Below, piece by piece: positions 35,168-44,056 of a stretch of 64,000 bases of DNA. The stretch is taken from the NCBI GenBank assembly GCA_047626155.1, contig JBLHRR010000002.1:65926-129925 (forward strand), given 5' to 3'. The position numbers were made by a program, and so were the translations under genes. The stretch's first letter is position 1; each line of letters begins with the position of its first letter. The DNA is from CALGLS01 sp047626155 (GTDB taxonomy: Bacteria > Bacteroidota > Bacteroidia > Chitinophagales > Saprospiraceae). The notes under the pieces were generated by a model. The model was given only the letters and a program-made list of their open reading frames with translations, ran no database searches and was not told where the DNA came from.

Positions 35168-36109
35168 ATGCAACAGACTAACTCCAAATCAATCATCATT
35201 TTCTTATCTATATTATTCCTTTTAGCTGCTATACTCGGCACCTATTCCTGGCGTGAAAACAGTACGCTTAAAACGAATAACAAATACCTTAATACTCAGG
35301 TTTCGGAACTCAAAGATACCAGAGACGATCTGGAGACGGATGTCCGACTGCTTGAAGAAGAGTTTGAAGAACTCGCTACTTCTAGCAAAAAACAAAAAAA
35401 GGAACTGGAAGATGCTAACAATAAACTTACATCCAGTAAAACCGCATTGCGAAAGCTCCAAAAGAAATATAAAAAAGACATCGGTTGGATGAAAGCCGAA
35501 ATCAGAAACCTTCGTGAAGCAAAAAAAGAATTGACTGAACTAGTAGCGTTACTGAAAAAAGAACGAGAGACCGGAAATATCGCCGATGGCTCTTTACTAG
35601 ATTCCAGATTGTCGGATATTGAATTGCGGAATAAAGAATTGCTAGATGAATTGGGCAAAACCAAAGCTCAGAACAATGCACTGGAAAACGAAAATAAAAA
35701 CTTGGACGTGGCGGCCATCGTGGCAACCAATACTCGTGTAGACATCCGTAAGAAAGGAAATAAACCAACCGGTAGTTTTAGACGGGCCAGAGAAATAATT
35801 ATTAGCTTTAATTTGAGCCACCTTGCAAAAAGTAAAGAAGGCGTGAATAATCTCTACGTAGTTATCAAAGATGCAAAGGGGAATTTGGTGAAAGTGGATA
35901 ATCCGGTGAAGAAGAAAATCACTTCGGAAGTAAATGGATCCGTAAATCAGATCATCGCCCAGCAAATGATAACAGCCGATTTATTCGATAAGGTCCGATT
36001 GGCGTTTAAGGTGAAGCCTAAGCGGAGGACTTTGAAGAAGGGGTATTATCGGGTGAATATTTATGCGGATTGGGGGCTTGTGGGAAGAACGGAGTTTGAC
36101 TTGAGGTAG
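35168..36109 (+). CDS. Coiled-coil membrane-anchored protein of unknown function
   Basis: The 313-residue protein has an N-terminal membrane segment (IIIFLSILFLLAAILGTYSW, about 10-29), then an uninterrupted coiled coil of about 150 residues rich in Lys, Glu and Leu (about 35-185). A compact C-terminal beta-type domain follows at about 200-313 (REIIISFNLSHLAKSKEGVN; RTLKKGYYRVNIYADWGLVG). It is predicted to be inserted in the inner membrane with the bulk in the periplasm. I recall similar architecture in Bacteroidota hypothetical proteins but cannot name a family. No operon partner is evident. Confidence 0.75.
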   Translation: MQQTNSKSIIIFLSILFLLAAILGTYSWRENSTLKTNNKYLNTQVSELKDTRDDLETDVRLLEEEFEELATSSKKQKKELEDANNKLTSSKTALRKLQKKYKKDIGWMKAEIRNLREAKKELTELVALLKKERETGNIADGSLLDSRLSDIELRNKELLDELGKTKAQNNALENENKNLDVAAIVATNTRVDIRKKGNKPTGSFRRAREIIISFNLSHLAKSKEGVNNLYVVIKDAKGNLVKVDNPVKKKITSEVNGSVNQIIAQQMITADLFDKVRLAFKVKPKRRTLKKGYYRVNIYADWGLVGRTEFDLR

Positions 36110-36155
36110 AGGGGGAAACAATGGAATAATAATAAATGAGACTCAACACTAACCA

Positions 36156-36413
36156 GTGGGAAAAACAAAATACTTATCAATTACTTTTTGTGTAAGTTTT
36201 ATATGCTTACTGATATCTTATGTTTTTTTTTCTTATCAAGGTTTTAATAAGAGTTTAGGAGAGCTTATTAGTATACCTGTAGTCCTAATATTTGGAGCCG
36301 GATATGGTGGAGGAAAGTTTATAGGGAGTATAACTACAATAGTAGTATTTCTTGCTTTATGGGGGTTTATATCTCTTATGTTTGCCCCTATGTGGCCTTC
36401 TAATAAACGATAG
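36156..36413 (+). CDS. Small membrane protein, hypothetical
   Basis: The 85-residue frame starts at GTG 36156 (an in-frame TAA lies just upstream, so no earlier start is possible). It has two to three hydrophobic segments: LSITFCVSFICLLISYVFFS, ELISIPVVLIFGAGYGGG and SITTIVVFLALWGFISLMFA. The family is not recognised. The gap to the preceding gene is 46 bases, and a terminator follows. Its hydrophobic pattern makes it more than a random frame, but this is the weakest of the called genes. Confidence 0.5.
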   Translation: MGKTKYLSITFCVSFICLLISYVFFSYQGFNKSLGELISIPVVLIFGAGYGGGKFIGSITTIVVFLALWGFISLMFAPMWPSNKR

Positions 36414-36455
36414 TTTTGGATAAAAAGCTTTTAGGTAGAGAGGAGAGGACCAAAT

Positions 36456-36493
36456 AACAAAAGCCCCTTAGTAAAACTAAGAGGCCTTTTGTT
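36456..36493. terminator. Bidirectional terminator between the small membrane protein gene and tRNA-Cys
   Basis: AACAAAAGCCCCTTAG pairs with CTAAGAGGCCTTTTGTT through a short loop with a mismatch. It serves the plus-strand gene and, read the other way, ends just after the 3' end of the tRNA. Confidence 0.75.
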
Positions 36494-36497
36494 TTCG

Positions 36498-36568
36498 AGG
36501 TCGCGAACGGATTCGAACCGTTGTAGATGGTTTTGCAGACCACTGCCTAGCCACTCGGCCACGCGACC
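36498..36568 (-). tRNA. tRNA-Cys (anticodon GCA)
   Basis: The minus strand gives a 71-nt cloverleaf: acceptor stem GGTCGCG/CGCGACC, D arm around GGCCGAGTGGCTAGGC, anticodon loop CTGCAAA with GCA, and T arm GGTTCGAATCC. The base after the acceptor stem is U73, which is the identity base for tRNA-Cys. CCA is not encoded. Confidence 0.95.
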
Positions 36569-36773
36569 TTTTCGGAGCGCAAATATATGTTTTTTTTCAG
36601 CTAAGGATCAAGGCCTAAGCCTTTTTATTTTACATTATTTTGAAATAATCCTTATCAACATAATTTGCGCGACTTTATATAAAACGGAAGACCTTATAAT
36701 TAGTTGCAATTAGTAGTAGAAGACCTCTTGAATAAATTGAAATATTATTGTTGTTTTCTATGGCTGAACGTTC

Positions 36774-37550
36774 CTAGTCCTTCAAAGGAGCATCCTCGGA
36801 AGGCAAGGATTGCTTTTCTATTCCATCATTAGCCGTTTCAATACTTGTAGCACTATTCGCATCCTCAGGTTGTACAACTGCTTCACCAGCTATTGTTGAA
36901 CTAAGTTCCTCCTTATTTATCGGCTCAGACTGCTCAAAATCATTTCCAAAGAAGCTTCGGTAAAAAATTAGAATACTAAGTACTCCAATCGTAATAGCAG
37001 TGTCTGCCAAGTTGAAAACAGGTCGAAAAAATAAGTAGTGCTCCCCACTCCAAAAAGGAAACCAATGTGGGAAAAATCCTTCTACCACTGGAAAATACAG
37101 CATATCTACCACTTTGCCGTGCAGAAAGCCCGCATAGCCACCACTCTCCGGAAAGAGCGTTGCGATGCCTCCATGATAGGGCGATTCTGAAAAGATCAAT
37201 CCATAGACCGCACTGTCTATGATATTGCCCAGTGCGCCTGCCAGAATGAAGGCGAAACTAGCCAGCAATCCAAAAGAAACCTTAGCCTTGACAAGTTTGT
37301 AAATGAAATAGAAAAGAAAAACGACTGCCATTATCCTAAAAAGACTAAGGGCCAATTTGCCATAGTCTCCTCCGATCTTTAAGCCAAAAGCCATCCCAGG
37401 GTTCTCCACAAAATGGAGCATGGCCCAGTCCAGGCCTAATAATGGTATTTCATCGCCATAAGCCATATTGGTTTTTACCCAAACTTTTAGGCTTTGATCC
37501 AAAATTAATACAAGAATTACAATTAGGGAAACTTTAAGAGATCGGCTCAA
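36774..37550 (-). CDS. lspA: Lipoprotein signal peptidase (signal peptidase II)
   Basis: The 258-residue inner-membrane aspartyl protease cleaves prolipoproteins at the lipobox Cys after lipidation. The N-terminal helix has LILDQSLKVWVKTNM; the catalytic Asps are in GALGNIIDSAVYGLIFS (near residue 110) and FNLADTAITIGVL (near 183). The loop between them is about 50 residues longer than in E. coli LspA, as is usual in Bacteroidota. A charged, low-complexity tail of about 55 residues (after SFFGNDFEQSEP) is an extension with no known role. Several lipoprotein genes in this window (4815, 53390, 54489, 55090) are potential substrates. It lies 87 bases after the dksA-like gene. Confidence 0.93.
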   Translation of the reverse strand: MSRSLKVSLIVILVLILDQSLKVWVKTNMAYGDEIPLLGLDWAMLHFVENPGMAFGLKIGGDYGKLALSLFRIMAVVFLFYFIYKLVKAKVSFGLLASFAFILAGALGNIIDSAVYGLIFSESPYHGGIATLFPESGGYAGFLHGKVVDMLYFPVVEGFFPHWFPFWSGEHYLFFRPVFNLADTAITIGVLSILIFYRSFFGNDFEQSEPINKEELSSTIAGEAVVQPEDANSATSIETANDGIEKQSLPSEDAPLKD

Positions 37551-37571
37551 GTTAGCGATGTTTTTGTGGTT

Positions 37572-37623
37572 CTTTGACGTATCCCCCTGAACTTAGAGCA
37601 AGGGGTACGTCAAAGGTTTTTTT
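37572..37623. terminator. Strong hairpin with a T tract on the plus strand, between two minus-strand genes
   Basis: CTTTGACGTATCCCC (37572-37586) pairs with GGGGTACGTCAAAG (37602-37615), followed on the plus strand by eight T. The flanking genes are on the minus strand, for which no T tract follows, so it may block antisense transcription or be a relative of the TTCTTTGAC...GTCAAAGAA repeats. Confidence 0.5.
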
Positions 37624-37637
37624 TATGATGTAATTTC

Positions 37638-38015
37638 CTACTTTTTCTTTGCTTGAATACTCAAAGTAGCATGTGGGACAGCACGCAAACGCTCCTTAGA
37701 AATCAGTACACCCGTCTCGCGACAAACGCCATAGATTTTGTTTTGGATTCTGATTTTGGCGTTTTCCAGATGCTTGACGTGCTTCTGTAAACGTGCGGCC
37801 ATGTTTGTATTTTGTTCGCTTGCAGAAGTTCCGGTGCCATCGTCGAGGCCCCGGGCTTTGTTGTCAAAAACGTCAGAAGATAAGGAAAGCTGAGAAAGAT
37901 AAAAATCCAGCTGTTGCCTTGATTCTGCGAGTTTGTTGTCAATCAGTAGTTCGAATTCTGCAAGATCTTCATCACTATAACGTGACTTATTTTCTGCTTT
38001 GTTTCTCATAATCAA
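37638..38015 (-). CDS. TraR/DksA-like protein
   Basis: The 125-residue protein has an N-terminal helical hairpin (about 10-85, DEDLAEFELLIDNKLAESRQ; LQKHVKHLENAKIRIQNKIY) and a C-terminal knuckle YGVCRETGVLISKERLRAVP. DksA-family proteins enter the secondary channel of RNA polymerase and modulate initiation. Of the four zinc-binding Cys of classical DksA only one remains; this form, ending in AVPHATLSIQAK, is one I associate with Bacteroidota. It probably forms a unit with lspA downstream, which is a frequent neighbour in this phylum. Confidence 0.85.
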   Translation of the reverse strand: MIMRNKAENKSRYSDEDLAEFELLIDNKLAESRQQLDFYLSQLSLSSDVFDNKARGLDDGTGTSASEQNTNMAARLQKHVKHLENAKIRIQNKIYGVCRETGVLISKERLRAVPHATLSIQAKKK

Positions 38016-38205
38016 GTTTTTATAGGTATTTAAAAATACTGATATGTTAAATTCCCTTTATCAGTAGCTTATTAGCACAAATTTAAAAGCACTTTTCTGT
38101 TAGATTATTGCCCTAAAAGTAGCGATTTTTCTAATTAAGTAATAGACTGTCATAGCTTATTGATTATTTTGAACAGCTACTTATGGCTACTCACTTCTTA
38201 TTTAA

Positions 38206-40395
38206 TCATTCCTCACAATACCTCCCGACAGCTTCTTCACTGATTGACTTGAATCCTAAACCAGCGGCCATGTTATAGTCTTCACAAGCTTCCTGCTTCA
38301 TATTCAATTGACGATGCGTGACTGCCCGGTACATGTAGCCTTCTGCAAACCTTGGACTCAATTCAATGGTTTTATTGAAATTGCTTAAGGCAGTTTCATA
38401 TTGTAGAGAAATGAGCTGAGCCTTGGCACTTAGGAAGTAATATTCGTAACGCTTGATGTTGCTTTTATTAATTGCTTCTTTCATATCTAAAATAACAGAA
38501 GGATATTGCTGAAGTTCAAAATAGGCTAAGCCTCTTTGGTAGAAAATGTCTGCCGGTGCTCCTTCAGATTCAATCGCTCTCGTAAAATCATCTACTGCTT
38601 TTGTAAAATAACCCATAAACATATGCCATCTTCCCCGATTGCTATATAACATGGTATGTTGAGGATTAAGAAGCAAACCTGCGTTGTAATCTTCTAATGC
38701 TCCAAAAATATTGCCAGTGCGAAAAAGTAAGGTACCACGGTCATTAAAAGCATTTGCATCTTTGGGGGCGACAAGAAGGTACTCATTCAAATCTGCTATT
38801 GCCAGATCGTTGGCCTTTGTCAGCATATAACATTGGGCCCTTTTGTAATAAACTTCGTCCAAACTAGCATCTGCGTTCAAAGCGGCAGTATATTGTTGGA
38901 TGGCTTGCTCGTACCACTTCATTTGTAAATGTTTGTTGGCCATGTCCAAATGTTGTAAGGCCTGATCGGTAGAAGAAGTAGTGCTGTTTTCTGGGCGTAG
39001 CATGTTTAGGTGAGCCTCCAAATTGATTCCTCGTTCTGTAAAGATCTCCCCTGCCGGCTGTTGTATTTCGTTTGAAAAGCAATTAGTGATATTATTGTTT
39101 TTAATAATTGATCTATTGTACGCTTGAATTTGAAGGCGCTCTTCTAACTCTTCAGCCATCCAACTCTTTTTCTTTTCGGGGGTAACTGCTTTGTACTCAT
39201 TCACCTTTGCTGTTCTTTCGCCAATAACAGAATAGCTAACTAAGTTAATGCCTCGTTCTGTAAACTCATCCTCTTCTTCCTCTTCCTCTTCACTTTCATC
39301 TATCCCTTCGTCCGTTTGCATGGCAGCTACAACAGCGGTGTTTCCTCCTTGCCTTTGATAGCAATCAGAAATACGATCCTTTGCAGCAGCATCGGCTGGG
39401 TTGAGTGTTAGTGCTTTTTCGAAATCGGATTGCGCATTTCTATATTCATCTAAATGAAAAAGAGCTAGGCCTCGTCCGTTATAGTAATCTGCACGTTTAG
39501 CATCAAGCGCAATTGCTTTGTTGAAATTTTCTGCAGCCAGCTCATAATTCGCCATTGCATTTTCTACAAGACCGACGCAATAGTAGGCCTCAGGGTTATT
39601 GAAATCCAATTTGCTCGCAGCTCGCCCGTCAATTCGCGCTTGTTCGTAATTCTCTTTTTTAATCCAGTACTTCGCTCGGTTGGTGTAAGTGAAGCTATTT
39701 TCTAACAAATTAATTGCAAAATCATAGTCTGCCAATGCTTCTTCATCTCTACCTAATAATTGGTACGCATTGCCTCTGTTATTGTAAGCAAGAATATCCC
39801 TGTCGTTCAATCGGATGGCTTCATCAAATTGAACGATGGCATCTGTTGGTTGATTAATGGCAAAGAAAGCATCGCCAAGGGTACGTCGGGCTTCTCCGTC
39901 CATTGGGTCAAGGCGAACTCCATTTTTAAGATCGCGGATGGCGTCTGGATATTGTTTCTGGTCAAGGTACGCAACGCCCCGGTTCGTATAAGCCGCTGAT
40001 GATGGACTGCCACTAATAACTGCAGATAAATCACTAATGGCACCAGCAATATCCCCAGTGAGGTAGCGCAGATGTCCTCTTTGTTCGTATGCCTCTATAT
40101 CCGTTGGGCTGATGGTAATGACGGTATTGAAGTCGGCTAGTGCTTTATTGTATTTTTCTAATTCTGTACGCACTAGGCCTCTATTGAATAAACACTTGTC
40201 ACAATCTGCCTGCATGGAGATGGTAATGTTGTAATAAGACTCGGCATCTACATAATTACCCTGGTCGTGTAAGGAGAGCGCCTCCTGGTAATAGCTGTCC
40301 ATAGAAATATTCACGCTGCTTTGCGCAATACTCCCTGTGACAAATAGGCAAATGAATAGAGAAGTGAAGTGAGGTTTTGCAATTAAATGGTTCAT
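38206..40395 (-). CDS. Secreted or periplasmic TPR-repeat protein
   Basis: The 729-residue protein has a signal peptide (about 1-24, ending in TGSIAQ) followed by two TPR arrays of about ten and six repeats (for example YQEALSLHDQGNYVDAESYY, DIEAYEQRGHLRYLTGDIAG and AYNNRGNAYQLLGRDEEALA). They are joined by an acidic linker at about 365-480 containing ESEEEEEEEDEF. The element FTERGINL occurs twice, at the start and near the end of the linker, as if a segment had been duplicated. TPR arrays hold protein partners; none is indicated by the context. The gene is monocistronic and diverges from the glucosaminidase gene. Confidence 0.85.
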   Translation of the reverse strand: MNHLIAKPHFTSLFICLFVTGSIAQSSVNISMDSYYQEALSLHDQGNYVDAESYYNITISMQADCDKCLFNRGLVRTELEKYNKALADFNTVITISPTDIEAYEQRGHLRYLTGDIAGAISDLSAVISGSPSSAAYTNRGVAYLDQKQYPDAIRDLKNGVRLDPMDGEARRTLGDAFFAINQPTDAIVQFDEAIRLNDRDILAYNNRGNAYQLLGRDEEALADYDFAINLLENSFTYTNRAKYWIKKENYEQARIDGRAASKLDFNNPEAYYCVGLVENAMANYELAAENFNKAIALDAKRADYYNGRGLALFHLDEYRNAQSDFEKALTLNPADAAAKDRISDCYQRQGGNTAVVAAMQTDEGIDESEEEEEEEDEFTERGINLVSYSVIGERTAKVNEYKAVTPEKKKSWMAEELEERLQIQAYNRSIIKNNNITNCFSNEIQQPAGEIFTERGINLEAHLNMLRPENSTTSSTDQALQHLDMANKHLQMKWYEQAIQQYTAALNADASLDEVYYKRAQCYMLTKANDLAIADLNEYLLVAPKDANAFNDRGTLLFRTGNIFGALEDYNAGLLLNPQHTMLYSNRGRWHMFMGYFTKAVDDFTRAIESEGAPADIFYQRGLAYFELQQYPSVILDMKEAINKSNIKRYEYYFLSAKAQLISLQYETALSNFNKTIELSPRFAEGYMYRAVTHRQLNMKQEACEDYNMAAGLGFKSISEEAVGRYCEE

Positions 40396-40787
40396 AGTGT
40401 TCTTTTTTGGTACAAAGAGCCTATTTGGATTTCATTGTTGAGTACAGATAGCAGTCAAATAACTTTTGTATGCTAGTTAGGTACTCTTTAAGTCTATTAA
40501 GCTCCCAGATAAGGATACAAAACAAATTAATTTTTGTTACATATGTGTTGCTTTTTTTTGCCATTTTTTGCATCAATTGTTTTTGTTTCGTGATGAATAA
40601 AGAGAATTGAAATAGCCTTTTTCATTTCTGGTGCGATGAAACCACTCATTCTGATGTCACATTTTTTTTTAAGAATGTATTAAGGATATCACCATATGGC
40701 AATTTTTTTGATATAAGGAAAGCACAGACTATTCCGAAGAACAGAAGCTTCGGAGCATTATACAAGAAAACAAAAACATACACTACG
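40396..40787. other. 392-bp AT-rich divergent intergenic region
   Basis: It holds several long T runs and no convincing promoter match or small gene. A 62-residue minus-strand frame at 40646-40834 overlaps the start of the glucosaminidase gene and has no family resemblance. Confidence 0.4.
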
Positions 40788-41867
40788 ATGAGAACACTAT
40801 TGCTCCCGGCAATGGCTTGCACGCTATTGCTCACATCCGCCTACTCCTTCGCTGCTACTTCAGCGAATCATCCACCACACGTTACACGTTATATTGAAAA
40901 TTATAACGAAATCGCTATTCGCGAAATGCATCGCAGTGGAATTCCTGCTAGTATTATTTTGGCGCAAGGAATCCATGAATCAAGTTGGGGTCTAGGAAAA
41001 TTATCTGCCAACTCTAATAATCACTTCGGGATCAAATGCAAAACTTCCTGGAGAGGACCAACCTTCTATATTGAAGACGATGATTTTGAAAATGGCATTC
41101 TGGTCAAGTCTTGCTTCCGAGTATACAATAGTGTAGATGATTCCTATATTGACCACACTAACTTTTTGGTAGAGGGAACGCGATACGAAACGTTGTTCAA
41201 TTTCGATAGAACAGATTATATTAATTGGTCAAAAGGTTTGAAATCTTGTGGCTACGCAACTGATCCAAGCTATGATACCAAACTTATTCGTACCATCGAA
41301 AAGTACAATTTGACAAAGTATGATGAGGTAACGCCTCCTGTGATTAGCGCCCCGGTTTTTCATCTACCAGCTCCGGAGCCAATGCCTCTAACAGTAATAC
41401 CACAAGAGACGACTACGGACTTAGTGGTCTCTACTACGGTTTCTCAATTGATGAATTCAACTTCAGAGACGAATGAAACAATTGTGATAGCAGAAGAAAT
41501 GCTACCAGCTGCTGTAAGTATTGAAAATTACAATAGGAATGATAATAGAATTACAACAGTAGAAAAAATAGAAACAGAAGAGGTAGTTGTTGCTAACAAT
41601 GAGTCAACGGCATTTGTCGAAGAAGAGGAAGAGCAGGAAGAAGGACCTATTGTTAGAGAGGAAGTGGTAAGGGAACAAGTCGTTACAACAAACGCAACAA
41701 CGATTTTACCTCCATCTAATTATCAATTTGGTAGCTTGCCGAGAACGGAGTATCTAAAGCCAGTATTACCAAAGACTGAACAAGAGTTAACAGTAATAAA
41801 GGTCGATGATAATCACTTGCAAGTAATGAGAGGTAAGATGCGAGTTGCACGTAAGCCGAGAAGGTAA
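40788..41867 (+). CDS. Secreted glucosaminidase-type peptidoglycan hydrolase
   Basis: The 359-residue protein has a signal peptide (about 1-23) and a glucosaminidase domain (GH73/FlgJ-like) at about 32-180: ENYNEIAIREMHRSGIPASI, ILAQGIHESSWGLGKLS with the catalytic Glu, NNHFGIKCK, the FRVYNSVDDSYIDHTNFL block and KGLKSCGYATDP. It should cleave GlcNAc-MurNAc bonds in peptidoglycan. The remaining half is low-complexity, acidic and Thr/Glu-rich, with no LysM motif recognised. It has a promoter region upstream and a bidirectional terminator downstream. Confidence 0.88.
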   Translation: MRTLLLPAMACTLLLTSAYSFAATSANHPPHVTRYIENYNEIAIREMHRSGIPASIILAQGIHESSWGLGKLSANSNNHFGIKCKTSWRGPTFYIEDDDFENGILVKSCFRVYNSVDDSYIDHTNFLVEGTRYETLFNFDRTDYINWSKGLKSCGYATDPSYDTKLIRTIEKYNLTKYDEVTPPVISAPVFHLPAPEPMPLTVIPQETTTDLVVSTTVSQLMNSTSETNETIVIAEEMLPAAVSIENYNRNDNRITTVEKIETEEVVVANNESTAFVEEEEEQEEGPIVREEVVREQVVTTNATTILPPSNYQFGSLPRTEYLKPVLPKTEQELTVIKVDDNHLQVMRGKMRVARKPRR

Positions 41868-41910
41868 GTGCAATGTTAGAAAAGTACAATGAAGTACTTG
41901 TGTAAAAAAA

Positions 41911-41949
41911 AAATCGCCCGGCTCTTAAATTTAGAGCAGGGCGATTTTC
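41911..41949. terminator. Bidirectional terminator between the glucosaminidase gene and pdxA
   Basis: AAAATCGCCCGGCTCT (41911-41926) pairs with AGAGCAGGGCGATTTT (41934-41949) with one mismatch. A T-rich tract follows on the minus strand. Confidence 0.85.
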
Positions 41950-41985
41950 TTATAAGACAAGGTGTCAAATACCTTTGTTTCGAAA

Positions 41986-43029
41986 CTATTCAGAAGCCTT
42001 TACACTCTTTGAAACTCTGTTGCTATGTGCATCATCGAACTCTTTTCTACTTTTGCTTACATCAAGTGCCAGATAAAGCGCTTGCAAGAAAGAACTATGA
42101 TCTGCGGAATTGGTGCCCGCAATATCATAACCTGTTCCATGGTCAGGAGAGGTACGAACATGTGGCAATCCTGCGGTGAAGTTAACGCCCGATCCAAAAG
42201 TTAATGCTTTGAAAGCCACTAAACCCTGGTCATGATACATCGCGAGGATGCCGTCATATTTTCTATGTTGACGGGAGCCAAAGAAACCATCAGCGGCAAA
42301 AGGCCCAACAACCATAATTCCTTTTTTCTTAGCCTCCACTACTGCAGGGCGGATGATCTCTTCTTCTTCACTTCCAATAGCTCCATCATCTCCAGCATGC
42401 GGGTTGAGTCCCAAGACAGCAATGGTTGGCCTTTCCAAACCGAAATCTCTTTTGAGTGTTTCGTTTAGCAAGGTTAATTTTTTCAAAATTCGCTCTTTGG
42501 TAATTGCGGCTGCTACATCTTTTATTGGCAAATGGTTAGTAACCAAACCAACTCTCAAACCATCACTAACCATCAGCATCAAACTGTCATTAGCCTGAAA
42601 ACGATCTGTCAAAAATTCGGTGTGCCCAGGATATTTGAAACCCGCCAGTTGCATCGCTTTCTTATTAATGGGTGCTGTTACCAAAGCATCAATCAATCCT
42701 TCCTGCAAATCGTTAGTTGCTTGTTCCAAAGAAATACGAGCGTATTTCCCACCGATTTCTGTCATTTTTCCTAAAGAGATGTTTACGTCATCCTGCCAGC
42801 AGTTGACAACATTGATGCGTCCATGACGTATATTATGGGCAGAAGAAGTACTGTTGAATTGAAAAGAATCTATCCCAACTATGTTTTTGTGGTAAGCCAC
42901 GATTTTAGTAGAACAATAAATAACAGGGGTACAAAAATCCGTGATATTCTGAGAAAGGGATTTAAGAATGACCTCCAGGCCAACACCATTAATATCTCCG
43001 ACACTAATTCCTACTTTTATTTTATTCAT
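41986..43029 (-). CDS. pdxA: 4-hydroxythreonine-4-phosphate dehydrogenase
   Basis: The 347-residue enzyme oxidises 4-phosphohydroxy-L-threonine with NAD+ in the DXP-dependent route to pyridoxal 5'-phosphate. IKVGISVGDINGVGLEVILK opens the protein; PGHTEFLTDRF near 135 and AMYHDQGLVAFKALTFG near 265 supply the metal-binding His residues, and LGLNPHAGDDGAIGSEEEE is the family signature near 210. FTAGLPHVRTSPDHGTGYDI near 285 is also present. It is divergent from ksgA across about 100 bases. Confidence 0.95.
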   Translation of the reverse strand: MNKIKVGISVGDINGVGLEVILKSLSQNITDFCTPVIYCSTKIVAYHKNIVGIDSFQFNSTSSAHNIRHGRINVVNCWQDDVNISLGKMTEIGGKYARISLEQATNDLQEGLIDALVTAPINKKAMQLAGFKYPGHTEFLTDRFQANDSLMLMVSDGLRVGLVTNHLPIKDVAAAITKERILKKLTLLNETLKRDFGLERPTIAVLGLNPHAGDDGAIGSEEEEIIRPAVVEAKKKGIMVVGPFAADGFFGSRQHRKYDGILAMYHDQGLVAFKALTFGSGVNFTAGLPHVRTSPDHGTGYDIAGTNSADHSSFLQALYLALDVSKSRKEFDDAHSNRVSKSVKASE

Positions 43030-43131
43030 TTGTTATTTTATATGTGTTTTCGACCTTAAAGAATGATATTTACCTTTATTTTTACAGAAGGTTACACTAA
43101 AGATCTTCTAAAACTTGCGCTAAGATACAGA

Positions 43132-43914
43132 ATGAGAGCTAAAAAATCATATGGTCAACATTTTCTACGTAATGAACAAATTACGGAGGATATTGCAAAT
43201 AGCTTGGTATTTAAAGGACCAGAACGTAATGTGCTAGAAATTGGTCCCGGAAAAGGAATGTTGACCAAGTATTTATTGGCAATGCCTTTCCAGTTCAAAG
43301 CTGTAGAAGCAGATCCAGATATGGTAGCACATCTCGAAACCAACTATCCAGAGATCCAAGATAAAATCATCTTCTACGATTTTATGAAATTGGATTTATC
43401 CGAATTATTCGAAGGCGAAGACTTTTCCATTATCGGAAACTTCCCGTACAATATTTCAAGTCAGATTCTTTTTAGAATGTTGGAAGTGAAGGAACGGGTA
43501 CCTGAACTGGTTGGTATGTTTCAAAAGGAAGTAGCCGAGCGGATTGCCTCCGGACCAGGATCAAAAGTTTATGGCGTCATCAGTGTTTTAATGCAGGCTT
43601 ACTACAAATGCACCTACTTATTTGAAGTAGATAGAATGGAATTTGACCCTCCACCAAAAGTGCAGTCTGCCGTTATTCGCTTGGAACGAAGAGATAATCA
43701 GACCCTGGATTGCAATCCAAAATTATTCAAAGCCATCGTCAAACAATCTTTTGGCCAACGCCGAAAGATGCTGCGCAACACCATGAAGGCTTATATCAAC
43801 GGCGATCCTTTTTTAGAAGATGATTTTTTCAAACGCAGACCCGAAGAGTTATCCGTAGAAGAGTTTGTTTGGCTGACGCAAAAAATAGAAGAACTCAGAA
43901 CAGACGAAAAGTAA
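43132..43914 (+). CDS. ksgA: 16S rRNA dimethyladenosine transferase
   Basis: The 260-residue SAM-dependent enzyme dimethylates two adjacent adenosines near the 3' end of 16S rRNA late in 30S assembly. The ATG at 43132 is chosen because MRAKKSYGQHFLRNEQITED is the standard N-terminus; an in-frame ATG at 43063 would add 23 residues without homology. Motif I is VLEIGPGKGMLTKYL near residue 38, IGNFPYNISSQILFRMLE near 105 is the NLPY-type catalytic motif, and FDPPPKVQSAVIRL near 185 closes the fold. Conserved length. It is next to the yqeY-like gene and divergent from pdxA, a grouping often seen for ksgA. Confidence 0.95.
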   Translation: MRAKKSYGQHFLRNEQITEDIANSLVFKGPERNVLEIGPGKGMLTKYLLAMPFQFKAVEADPDMVAHLETNYPEIQDKIIFYDFMKLDLSELFEGEDFSIIGNFPYNISSQILFRMLEVKERVPELVGMFQKEVAERIASGPGSKVYGVISVLMQAYYKCTYLFEVDRMEFDPPPKVQSAVIRLERRDNQTLDCNPKLFKAIVKQSFGQRRKMLRNTMKAYINGDPFLEDDFFKRRPEELSVEEFVWLTQKIEELRTDEK

Positions 43915-44056
43915 GCTCTTGAATTTCGACAATTATCCACTGTCGGAACTTTCCCACAACAGAAATGTTACAAGCACAATAAGATTAGCTTCTTTGGTCA
44001 GAACAAAAAATAGATCAAAACGCTACACAAAATTTTCAAACTCAAATCATAACATT

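Noticed and set aside
36489..36713. 74-residue plus-strand frame over the tRNA gene
   Set aside because: It is antisense to tRNA-Cys; the tRNA structure explains the sequence.
40646..40834. 62-residue minus-strand frame upstream of the glucosaminidase gene
   Set aside because: It overlaps the start of the glucosaminidase gene and lies in AT-rich promoter sequence; the hydrophobic pattern is not convincing.
41889..42179. 96-residue plus-strand frame over the pdxA end
   Set aside because: It covers a terminator and the antisense of pdxA, without any family resemblance.
43919..44056. 46-residue N-terminal extension of the YqeY-like protein
   Set aside because: Composition does not resemble the family, and MSLESRLNDDLK at 44057 is the standard start.
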